A DNA stretch of 5,810 nucleotides from Pirellulales bacterium (GTDB taxonomy: Bacteria > Planctomycetota > Planctomycetia > Pirellulales > Thermoguttaceae), in the NCBI GenBank assembly GCA_030605745.1, contig JAUWHT010000203.1, forward strand, positions 1 to 5,810, given 5' to 3'. The first letter of the stretch is position 1; each line of letters starts with the position of its first letter. The notes below the pieces were generated by a model. The model searched no databases. It had not been told where the DNA came from and saw nothing but the letters and a program-made list of their open reading frames with translations. Shown in pieces: positions 1 to 5,759 of this stretch. The position numbers and the translations under genes are program-made.

Positions 1-78
1 TGCTATCCCAAATTGGCCTGGAGGCCGATACCATTTCAGCTACATTTCGAGCCCGAAAATGTGCAAAACTTGAACTAA
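1..78 (+). other. Undetermined edge segment; possible C-terminal tail of a plus-strand gene
   Basis: No gene can be assigned firmly here. One plus frame, starting at base 1, is open for 25 codons and ends in TAA at 76-78, immediately before repeat copy A. The tail would read ...FEPENVQNLN. Copy B abuts the hom stop codon in just the same way, which makes a real 3' end here plausible. However, the other two plus frames are also open across most of this stretch, so openness alone proves nothing. A short GGCCT/AGGCC inverted repeat at 16-27 is too small to call a terminator. If a gene ends here it converges on lysC. Confidence 0.2.
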
Positions 79-240
79 GGACCCGCGCAGAAATAAGCTG
101 TACAAATTGGTGGCACGCCCTGAGGGTGGCACGCCCTGAGGAACGAAGGGCGTGGCAAGGTGCCCCAAACACGCCCTTCGCTGCGCTCAGGGACGTGCCA
201 CTCTTGGTAGAATTCGTACAAGTTATTTGTGCGCGGGCCC
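79..240 (+). repeat. 162-bp MITE-like palindromic element, copy A (complete)
   Basis: This element has no coding capacity. Its ends are imperfect terminal inverted repeats of about 27 bp: CCCGCGCAGAAATAAGC at the left and, read inward from the right, CCCGCGCACAAATAACT, each followed by TGTAC and AATT. The inside is also palindromic: CGAAGGGCGTG (144-154) pairs with CACGCCCTTCG (170-180), and GGCACG..CCTGAG pairs with CTCAGGGACGTGCC, so the whole unit could fold as one long hairpin. A 16-bp unit, GGTGGCACGCCCTGAG, is tandemly duplicated at 109-124 and 125-140. It matches copy B at about 159 of 162 positions by eye, in inverse orientation. TAA lies on both sides (76-78 and 241-243). The right flank continues as CCCTAATCCCT toward the lysC stop. 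It could be a non-autonomous mobile element or a large REP-like unit, and its mobilising enzyme is not known. Confidence 0.85.
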
Positions 241-251
241 TAATCCCTTCC

Positions 252-2030
252 TCACATCATTACGTCGCCGAACTCCTTCTCCAGCGCGGCTAGGGCCTTC
301 TCGCCTTGGCGGCCGTCGACCACCACATTGACGCGGACCTCGCTGGTGCTGATCATCTCTACGTTGATGCCGGCGGCTGCTAGCGATTGGAACATCCGCC
401 GGGCCACGCCGGTGTGGCTCCTCATGCCGATGCCGAATACCGACAGCTTGGCCACCCTCGGAGAGCTGCTCGGCGGCGGACAGCCCAGCCGCTCGGCCAA
501 CAAGGTGACAACCTCGACGCTCTTGGCCAGATTGCCTTGGGGGACCGTGAAGGTGATGTTGGCGCGGCCCTCACGACCGGTGCTCTGAACGATCATGTCC
601 ACCACGATCCCCGCAGCGGCAATCTCCTCGAACACCTGCGCGGCCACGCCCGGGGTGTCAGGTAACTCGACGACCGTTACCCGGGCCTGCGAGGCGTCGA
701 GCGTGATGTCCTCGATAATCAGCTCCTCCATGCGTTCCATTCGGGCGACGATTTCGGCAGCGTCGCGTGGCTCGGACACTACAGCCGGCCCGGCACCACA
801 CGTAGCGGCCTCGGCCGGTTCGCTCTCGAGCTTGAACGCTTCGTGCACGGTCCGCAGTGCCTTTTGGGCGTCTTCCCGGGTAACCAGCACCGAGATCTTG
901 ATCTCACTGGTAGTAATCATCAGGATGTTGATCTGCTGCTCGGCCAGGACATGGAACATCCTTTCCGCCACACCGGTCTGGGTGGCCATGCCTAGCCCCA
1001 CCACCGAGATCTTCGATACATCGTCGTCATAGGCAACCCCTTCCGCCTCCAACTGCCTGGTTGCTTCCTCGACGGCCTTCAGCGTCGTGGGCAGGTCGTC
1101 GCGGAACACGGTGAACGAGATGTCGGCATAGCCCTCGGCGGCCACGTTCTGGACGATCATGTCCATGGCCACGTTCCTGGCGGCGATCTTGGAGAAGACG
1201 GCAAGCGCGGCCCCCGGCCGGTCGGGCACGCCGAGCACGGTGACCCGAGCCTCGTTCTTCACCTTTGCCGCCCCGCAAACCGGCCGCCCAGAGGTTTCCG
1301 GCTCCGCGGTGATCATCGTGCCGGGAGTGTCGCTGAAACTGCTGCGAACGTGCACCGGTACGGAGAACTTCTTGGCGAACTCGATCGCCCGGTTGTGCAT
1401 TACCCCCGCACCCGCGCTGGCCAGTTCAAGCATCTCGTCGTAGCTGATCCGTCGGGTCCGTCGGGCCTCGGGTACAATCCGCGGATCGGTCGTGTAGATG
1501 CCGTCGACGTCGGTGTATATCTCGCAGCTATCGGCGCCCAGCACCGCCGCCAGGGCGACCGCCGTGGTGTCGCTGCCGCCGCGCCCCAAGGTGGTGATGT
1601 TCAGTGCCTCGTCGACCCCCTGGAACCCGGCCGCAATCACAATCTTTCCATCGTCAAGCGCGGTGCGGACCCGATCGGTGGAAATCGACCGGATACGGGC
1701 CTTCGTGTGCGCGCTGTCCGTCACGATGCCGATCTGCGCACCGGTCAGGCTGATCGCCTCGTGACCCAGCCAGTGGATGGCCATCGCCATCAGCGCCACG
1801 CTCACCTGCTCGCCGGTCGATAGCAGCATGTCCATTTCCCGGGCAGGCGGCTGGTCGGTGATTTGGCGGGCCAACTCGACAAGTATGTCAGTGTTCTTAC
1901 CCATGGCACTGAGCACCATCACCACCTGGTTGCCTTCCATTTGCGCGCGGACCGCCTTCCGCGCCGCCGCCAGAATCTTCTGGCTATCGGCCACGCTGGT
2001 GCCGCCGAATTTCTGAATGATTATGGACAT
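252..2030 (-). CDS. lysC: Aspartate kinase with two tandem ACT pairs
   Basis: Aspartokinase phosphorylates L-aspartate with ATP in the cytosol, the first committed step toward lysine, threonine and methionine. The kinase domain (about residues 1-240) has KFGGTSVAD (7-15), the VLSAMGKNTD segment (39-48), GEQVS (73-77), GRGGSDTTA (149-157) and TDVDGIYTTDPR (173-184). Two regulatory modules follow. ACT1/ACT2 span about 261-400 (VPDRPG 268-273; ITTSEIKISVLV 372-383). ACT3/ACT4 span about 449-590 (LPDTPG 456-461; ISTSEVRVNVVV 560-571). The modules are clearly homologous and are joined by an Ala/Glu-rich linker (about 401-445). Most bacterial lysC products have about 400-450 residues and one pair; four-ACT forms are known, for example in cyanobacteria. 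The start is firm because MSIIIQKFGGTS matches the family N-terminus. No Shine-Dalgarno is visible, as the upstream mRNA would be C-rich. It is the last gene of the minus-strand cluster, and the duplicated module suggests more than one effector site. Confidence 0.97.
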   Translation of the reverse strand: MSIIIQKFGGTSVADSQKILAAARKAVRAQMEGNQVVMVLSAMGKNTDILVELARQITDQPPAREMDMLLSTGEQVSVALMAMAIHWLGHEAISLTGAQIGIVTDSAHTKARIRSISTDRVRTALDDGKIVIAAGFQGVDEALNITTLGRGGSDTTAVALAAVLGADSCEIYTDVDGIYTTDPRIVPEARRTRRISYDEMLELASAGAGVMHNRAIEFAKKFSVPVHVRSSFSDTPGTMITAEPETSGRPVCGAAKVKNEARVTVLGVPDRPGAALAVFSKIAARNVAMDMIVQNVAAEGYADISFTVFRDDLPTTLKAVEEATRQLEAEGVAYDDDVSKISVVGLGMATQTGVAERMFHVLAEQQINILMITTSEIKISVLVTREDAQKALRTVHEAFKLESEPAEAATCGAGPAVVSEPRDAAEIVARMERMEELIIEDITLDASQARVTVVELPDTPGVAAQVFEEIAAAGIVVDMIVQSTGREGRANITFTVPQGNLAKSVEVVTLLAERLGCPPPSSSPRVAKLSVFGIGMRSHTGVARRMFQSLAAAGINVEMISTSEVRVNVVVDGRQGEKALAALEKEFGDVMM

Positions 2031-2085
2031 GGGAGTTAGGGGCGAGGGATTAGGGGCCAGGGATTGGGGGCAAGGGGTTAGGGAT
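2031..2085. repeat. G-rich GGGATTAGGG-type array directly upstream of lysC
   Basis: The plus strand has at least nine runs of three to five G within about 55 bp, separated by variants of ATTA, GTTA, CCA and CAA. It begins at the base next to the lysC start codon and runs up to the left REP palindrome. On the coding (minus) strand it reads as C-rich CCCTAATCCC-like sequence, so the lysC leader has no purine-rich ribosome-binding site. The G density is enough for a G-quadruplex on the plus strand, which is the template strand for lysC. A similar array precedes apgM. Function is unknown. Confidence 0.8.
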
Positions 2086-2111
2086 TAGTGGCACCGGCGT
2101 CCCGCCGGTGG
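2086..2111 (+). repeat. REP palindrome downstream of the RAYT gene
   Basis: The core is CACCGGCG-TCC-CGCCGGTG at 2092-2110, an 8-bp perfect stem with a 3-nt loop, preceded by TAGTGG. The same 26-bp unit, inverted and differing at a single loop base, lies at 2624-2649, so the pair brackets the RAYT gene. Flanking inverted REP palindromes are the usual arrangement for RAYT genes. It could also act as an mRNA 3' stabiliser, but there is no T-run to make it an intrinsic terminator. Confidence 0.8.
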
Positions 2112-2141
2112 TCATCCCGGCACCGTCCCACTCTTGTCTGG

Positions 2142-2690
2142 TCAAGCATTACACTGCTGATAGAACCAAGGATACTCTTCGGCAGTCGCCGCGAGGTTCT
2201 CCTTGACAGGATTATCCCGAACATATTGCCATTTCTCCCAGAACTCCTTTTCATTCCTCATTATCCGGTCTTTCCGTTCGTCTTGCCAGACCGCGCCCGA
2301 CTGTACACGGAGTCGATTGATTTGGTGTGCGCTATAGCTCTTTACGCTGTGGAGAATCGAGCCAAGTGTATACCAAGCCGGTGACTGTTTTTCAGGAATC
2401 GCTAACGGCTGCACAAGGACGTGGACATGGTCCGGCATGACAACTGCGGTGTAGAGTGTCCAGCGGATGCTATCCCAATAACGTATCGCTGCCAGTGTGA
2501 GTGTGCGCTCTTCAGGTGTTAGACAGGTTTTCCTGATCGTGTTCCAAGTGACGAAGTAAACGCTGCCAGGTTCTTCCCAGTGGGGAAGATTGCGGCGCGT
2601 TGCCGTGAAGGAACTCACTCCTTCCACCGGCGAGACGCCGGTGCCACTAGGATGAGCGTCTTCCCGTCTGTCTTGAGTTCCATCTTGCAT
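2142..2690 (-). CDS. REP-associated tyrosine transposase (RAYT, Y1/HUH family)
   Basis: The 182-residue product belongs to the Y1_Tnp (IS200-like) HUH superfamily, in the REP-associated branch thought to move or maintain REP palindromes by single-strand cleavage. The HUH motif is PDHVHVLV (86-93; H88 and H90). The C-terminal helix WQYVRDNPVK (154-163) carries Y156, which aligns with the tyrosine of the family's YIxxNPV motif and is the probable nucleophile. The N-terminal RRNLPHWEEPGSVYFVTWNT (32-51) is typical. No stop or frameshift is visible, so it may be active. Residues 15-23 (SGTGVSPVE) are translated from the right REP palindrome; the first ATG is used here, but GTG codons 22 or 25 are possible starts that would exclude most or all of the REP. 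GC content is clearly lower than in the neighbouring genes. It sits between apgM and lysC on the same strand, which looks like insertion into an operon. Confidence 0.9.
   Translation of the reverse strand: MQDGTQDRREDAHPSGTGVSPVEGVSSFTATRRNLPHWEEPGSVYFVTWNTIRKTCLTPEERTLTLAAIRYWDSIRWTLYTAVVMPDHVHVLVQPLAIPEKQSPAWYTLGSILHSVKSYSAHQINRLRVQSGAVWQDERKDRIMRNEKEFWEKWQYVRDNPVKENLAATAEEYPWFYQQCNA
2624..2649 (-). repeat. REP palindrome at the 5' end of the RAYT gene
   Basis: CACCGGCG-AGA-CGCCGGTG at 2625-2643 is an 8-bp perfect stem with a 3-nt loop. Read on the minus strand, the 26-bp unit matches 2086-2111 except for one loop base. It falls inside the open frame of RAYT when the first ATG is used, and encodes part of the poorly conserved N-terminal extension. 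The inverted pair defines a mobile-looking cassette of about 560 bp (2086-2649). Confidence 0.8.
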
Positions 2691-2750
2691 GCTGGTGCAA
2701 TCCCTATTGTGTGTTTCTGATCGATTCCGGCAATAACTCTTTATAGATTG

Positions 2751-3965
2751 TCATTTTGATGTCCCCACGACTAGGAAATGGGACATCAACCTCCAGCCTT
2801 CCTCGAATACCAATTTTGAGCGGTCTGCCGTCGGGTCGTTGTAGGTGGTCGCCGCGTCGGGCTCGACGCCAGAGCCGGCGATGCAAAACGGCACGAAGCC
2901 GTGGGCGTGGGTCTTGATCCGCAGCGGCGTGGGGTGGTCGGGTGTGACCAGGATCCGGTAATCGCCTCGGGCCTTGAACGCTTCATGTATGGGTGCAACG
3001 ATGTGCCGGTCGATCTGTTCGAGCGCCTCGACCTTCGCTGCCGCGTCGCCTTCGTGCGAGGCCTCGTCGGTGGCCTCGACGTGCACGCAGATCAAGTCAA
3101 CCTTATTCAAGGCATCGACGGCGTAGCGGCCCTTGGCGGCGTAGTCGGTATCGGTGTATCCGGTGGCTCCGGGCACCTCAATCCGCTGCCAGCCGATCAG
3201 CGTGGCCAGGCCGCGCAACAGATCGACGGCCGTAATCATTGCCCCGCGTATGCCGTGCAGTTGGACGAAGGTCGGCAGCGACGGCATTTTTCCCAGGCCC
3301 CATAGCCAGATATTCGTGGCCGGCAATTTGCCTTGCTCTCGTCGGGCGATGTTGACTGGGTGCTCAGCAAATAGCGCCACACTGTCGGCCATCAGTTGGT
3401 TCAGCAGATCGCTACCCGGCCCGCGGGGATAGTCGTCCAGCACCGGTTTGTCGGTCAGGTCGTGTGGCGGCGTGGTTCGGGTGTCGGGCGAGAACGGTGC
3501 CGGCCGGCCGGTGCCGCGATAGACCAGCAGGTTCCGGTAACTGATGCCCGGATAAAACTGTAACCGCTCGTCGGCGAGTTCTTCCTGGGCGGTTTTCAAC
3601 AGATCTGCCCCCTCCCCGCTTGTAATATGCCCGGCCGTAAAGTCGCGCATCACCTGGTCTTCGATCGTCACCAGGTTGCAGCGGACGGCCCAATCATCTG
3701 GCCCCAACTCGATCCCCTGCGCCACGGCCTCCAGCGGCGCCCGGCCGGTATAGTGCTCCATTGGGTTGTAGCCCAGCAGGCTCAAGTTAGCCACGTCCGA
3801 GCCGGGCGGCAAGTCATCCGGCACGTTGCAGGTCCGGCCGATCACTCCCGAAGCAGCTACCGCGTCCATCGTCGGCACCCGGGCCGCCTCCAGCGGAGTC
3901 CGGCCGCCGAGCGACCGCTGCGCTTCGTCGGCACAACCGTCGGGGATGATGATGGCATACTTCAT
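2751..3965 (-). CDS. apgM: ApgM-type cofactor-independent phosphoglycerate mutase; candidate homoserine kinase analogue
   Basis: The 404-residue protein is a member of the alkaline-phosphatase superfamily, in the archaeal-type (ApgM) 2,3-bisphosphoglycerate-independent phosphoglycerate mutase group. Metal and catalytic positions appear intact: IIPDG with D9; PPGSDVANLSLLGYNP with candidate nucleophile S56; PPHDLTDKP with H168; HVEATDEASHEGD with D300, H304 and D307; TPDHPTP with D343 and H344; THAHG with H353 and H355. The length is normal for the family. Members in bacterial threonine clusters have been proposed to replace ThrB by making O-phosphohomoserine. Here it lies between hom and lysC with no thrB in sight, which supports that reading, but the sequence alone does not separate the two activities. 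The start MKYAIIIPDG is the family N-terminus. A G-rich array abuts the start and no Shine-Dalgarno is visible. RAYT begins 60 bp downstream. Confidence 0.93.
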   Translation of the reverse strand: MKYAIIIPDGCADEAQRSLGGRTPLEAARVPTMDAVAASGVIGRTCNVPDDLPPGSDVANLSLLGYNPMEHYTGRAPLEAVAQGIELGPDDWAVRCNLVTIEDQVMRDFTAGHITSGEGADLLKTAQEELADERLQFYPGISYRNLLVYRGTGRPAPFSPDTRTTPPHDLTDKPVLDDYPRGPGSDLLNQLMADSVALFAEHPVNIARREQGKLPATNIWLWGLGKMPSLPTFVQLHGIRGAMITAVDLLRGLATLIGWQRIEVPGATGYTDTDYAAKGRYAVDALNKVDLICVHVEATDEASHEGDAAAKVEALEQIDRHIVAPIHEAFKARGDYRILVTPDHPTPLRIKTHAHGFVPFCIAGSGVEPDAATTYNDPTADRSKLVFEEGWRLMSHFLVVGTSK

Positions 3966-3993
3966 GGGAGGGATTGGGGATTAGGGATTAGGG
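3966..3993. repeat. G-rich GGGATTAGGG array directly upstream of apgM
   Basis: The plus strand holds five runs of three or four G in 28 bp, built from GGGATT and GGGATTA units, starting at the base next to the apgM start codon and running into the end of repeat copy B. It is the same kind of sequence as the array before lysC and as the CCCTAATCCCT at 238-248 between copy A and the lysC stop. It could form a G-quadruplex on the plus strand. It leaves apgM without a recognisable ribosome-binding site. Confidence 0.75.
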
Positions 3994-4152
3994 CCCGCGC
4001 ACAAATAACTTGTACGAATTTCACCAAGAGTGGCACGTCCCTGAGCGCAGCGAAGGGCGTGTTTGGAGCACCTTGCCACGCCCTTCGTTCCTCAGGGCGT
4101 GCCACCCTCAGGGCGTGCCACCAATTTGTACAGCTTATTTCTGCGCGGGTCC
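3991..4152 (-). repeat. 162-bp MITE-like palindromic element, copy B (complete, inverted)
   Basis: This is the reverse complement of copy A, the same length and differing at about three positions by eye (two near the AATT by the right end, one beside the central GGGGC). It keeps the 16-bp tandem duplication (4091-4106 and 4107-4122) and both terminal inverted repeats. On the minus strand it begins at the base after the TAA stop codon of hom and ends against CCCTAATCCCT upstream of apgM. TTA on the plus strand lies on both sides (3988-3990 and 4153-4155), compatible with a 3-bp target duplication. It fills almost the whole hom-apgM gap, so a transcript through the cluster would contain the full hairpin. 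Confidence 0.85.
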
Positions 4153-5454
4153 TTACTCTCTCACTCTCATGCGGATCGTGCCCGGGTGAACGCAGGATAG
4201 CTCGCCGATCTTCTTCATGGCTTCGCTCATTGCGCCTTCCTTGGCCGTATGTGTCATAATCACCAACGGAACGACGCCGTCGGTTTCTTCCTCGGTTTCG
4301 TGCTGGATCAAAGATGCGATGGATATCCTATGGCGTCCCAGGATCCCGGCAATCTCGGCCATTACGCCCGGGCGGTCGTCGACGTTGAACCGGAGGTAGA
4401 ACCGGCCGGGCACCTTGGCCGGATTGCGGACGGCCACCGGGGCCTGGCGGTCGTCGGACCAGAGGTCAAGTGTGCGGAAGGTAATCGCCATGCGGCCAAC
4501 GGCCGTGTCGATCAGGTCGGCAACCACCGCCGACGCGGTGGGCATCTGGCCGGCCCCCGGGCCATGGAAGAATACCCGGCCCACCGCGTCGCCCACCACG
4601 CGGATCGCGTTATACGCCCCGCGGACCTCCGCCAGCGGCGTGCCGTGGCGAACCAGAGTCGGCGAAACGTGCAGTTCCAGCCCCTCCGGGGCCAGCTTTG
4701 CCACGGCCAGCAGCTTCACGCTGTAGCCAAGTTCCTTGGCGTAACGCATGTCGGGCAGTTCTGCCGTGTCGATCCCGGTCCGGGGGATGTCTCGCCAGTC
4801 GACCCGGGCGCCGAAGGCCAGGTGTGCCAGGATGGCCAGTTTTTGGGCGGCGTCGCTGCCGTCGACGTCCATGGTCGGATCGGCCTCGGCGTAGCCGCGC
4901 TGTTGCGCCTCGGCCACCGAAGCCGCATAGTTGCAGCCCTGCTCCTCCATCCGGGTAAGGATGAAGTTGCTCGTGCCGTTGAGAATCGCGTGGATCTCCT
5001 GCACCTGGTTCGCGGTGAGACACTCGCTTATCGCGGCGATGATCGGAATCCCGCCGCCTACCGCTGCCTCGAATGCGATCGAGCGGCCCAACTGCCGGGC
5101 CCGATCGAACAGTTCCGAACCGTGCTCGGCCAGCAGTGCCTTGTTCGCAGTGACCACGTCCTTGCCGCTTTCGAGCAGCTTGAGCATGATTGACCGGGCC
5201 GGCTCCAGACCCCCGATCAACTGGACCACCACTTCGATCTCCGGATTGTCGACCACCTTCGACAGATCGTCGCTGAGCAGCCCCTTGGGCAACTTCAGGT
5301 CGCGCGGCCGGCTCAGGTCCGTATCGACAATCTGCACCAGTTCGAGCGGCTTGCCGGCATGTCGGGCGATCCGCTCGCCGTGGTCCAGCAGCAGCCGGGC
5401 CACTCCCGACCCGATCGTCCCAAACCCCACAATCGCGACCTTGGCAGTTTCCAT
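4153..5454 (-). CDS. hom: Homoserine dehydrogenase
   Basis: This enzyme reduces L-aspartate 4-semialdehyde to L-homoserine with NAD(P)H, the step that commits carbon to threonine and methionine. The 433-residue product has the normal monofunctional length. The Rossmann nucleotide-binding loop is VGFGTIGSG (9-17), VTANKALLA (101-109) carries K105, and the catalytic domain shows FEAAVGGGIP (128-137), LNGTSNFILTRM (158-169) and GYAEADPTMDVDGSDAAQKL (187-206). E190, D201 and K205 have the same spacing as the yeast residues E208, D219 and K223. A C-terminal ACT domain (about 352-430, FNVDDRPGVMAEIAGI) suggests threonine feedback. The frame is open upstream to an ATG at 5745, but that 97-residue extension runs through repeat copy C and the double-hairpin repeat and resembles no protein; METAKVAIVGFG at 5454 is the family start. 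No clear Shine-Dalgarno is present. It is the first gene of the minus-strand cluster. Confidence 0.97.
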   Translation of the reverse strand: METAKVAIVGFGTIGSGVARLLLDHGERIARHAGKPLELVQIVDTDLSRPRDLKLPKGLLSDDLSKVVDNPEIEVVVQLIGGLEPARSIMLKLLESGKDVVTANKALLAEHGSELFDRARQLGRSIAFEAAVGGGIPIIAAISECLTANQVQEIHAILNGTSNFILTRMEEQGCNYAASVAEAQQRGYAEADPTMDVDGSDAAQKLAILAHLAFGARVDWRDIPRTGIDTAELPDMRYAKELGYSVKLLAVAKLAPEGLELHVSPTLVRHGTPLAEVRGAYNAIRVVGDAVGRVFFHGPGAGQMPTASAVVADLIDTAVGRMAITFRTLDLWSDDRQAPVAVRNPAKVPGRFYLRFNVDDRPGVMAEIAGILGRHRISIASLIQHETEEETDGVVPLVIMTHTAKEGAMSEAMKKIGELSCVHPGTIRMRVRE

Positions 5455-5524
5455 GAGAGAACCACTTTTTCGGCGGGTTACGACACGTAAACTAGCTGCA
5501 TATTTTAGGGTGACACACCGCCAC

Positions 5525-5581
5525 TGTAAAGCCGCGACCAGTGGTCGCGGGACAACCGCCGCCAATGGCGGCGGCTTTACA
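5525..5581. repeat. Double-hairpin REP-like repeat nested in an outer inverted repeat
   Basis: The outer arms TGTAAAGCCGC (5525-5535) and GCGGCTTTACA (5571-5581) are perfect inverted repeats of 11 bp. Inside are two strong palindromes: CCGCGACCA-G-TGGTCGCGG (5532-5550) and CCGCCGCCA-A-TGGCGGCGG (5556-5574), each with 9-bp arms around one central base. The outer and inner stems share bases, so the outer long stem and the two-hairpin form are partly alternative structures. The unit differs in sequence from the RAYT-flanking REP. It lies 71 bp upstream of the hom start codon. Confidence 0.8.
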
Positions 5582-5606
5582 CGAGAGGTGCAAATCGCCA
5601 TACTTA

Positions 5607-5728
5607 GGACCCGCGCAGAAATAAGCTGTACAAATTGGTGGCACGCCCTGAGGAACGAAGGGCGTGGCAAGGTGCCCCAAACACGCCCTTCGCTGCGCTC
5701 AGGGACGTGCCACTCTTGGTGGAATTCG
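5607..5728 (+). repeat. MITE-like palindromic element, copy C (truncated)
   Basis: This copy has the same orientation as copy A. It has only one 16-bp unit (5637-5652) where A and B have two, and its similarity ends at AATTCG (5723-5728), so the right terminal inverted repeat is missing. Over the shared 122 positions only about one difference from copy A is seen (TAGAATTCG against TGGAATTCG). The left flank is TTA, close to the TAA before A and B. The truncation implies it could not be moved as a complete unit. Confidence 0.8.
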
Positions 5729-5759
5729 CTTAGAGAAGTACACACAATACCCGTTTAGC

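Noticed and set aside
79..240. CRISPR array or rRNA/tRNA-like structure in the 162-bp repeat
   Set aside because: There are no regularly spaced direct repeats with spacers and no tRNA features; the symmetry is palindromic and the copies are dispersed.
1350..1823. Plus-strand open frame (157 codons) opposite lysC
   Set aside because: It is the shadow of conserved aspartokinase codons.
2124..2140. Fragment of the 162-bp element downstream of RAYT (CCACTCTTG shared)
   Set aside because: Only nine bases match continuously, which is too few to separate from chance.
2031..2141. Lysine riboswitch or T-box upstream of lysC
   Set aside because: The space is filled by the G-rich array and a REP palindrome; none of the conserved elements of these RNAs can be seen.
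2142..2690. RAYT as a dead enzyme because no tyrosine follows WQDE
   Set aside because: The nucleophile of the family is more likely the tyrosine of the YVRDNPVK helix (Y156), which is present together with HVH.
3627..4259. Plus-strand open frame (210 codons) across the apgM-hom junction
   Set aside because: It runs antisense through apgM, through repeat B and into hom, with no recognisable domain.
4249..5193. Long plus-strand open frame (314 codons) opposite hom
   Set aside because: It is antisense to a clear gene in high-GC DNA, its translation is rich in Arg, His and Gly without motifs, and no ribosome-binding site precedes it.
5455..5745. 97-residue N-terminal extension of homoserine dehydrogenase from an upstream ATG
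   Set aside because: It is read through repeat copy C and the double-hairpin repeat, has no protein-like character, and the family N-terminus METAKVAIVGFG begins at 5454.
4931..5758. Plus-strand open frame (275 codons) opposite the hom start region
   Set aside because: It spans antisense hom and then two non-coding repeats; the translation is low-complexity Ser/Arg-rich.
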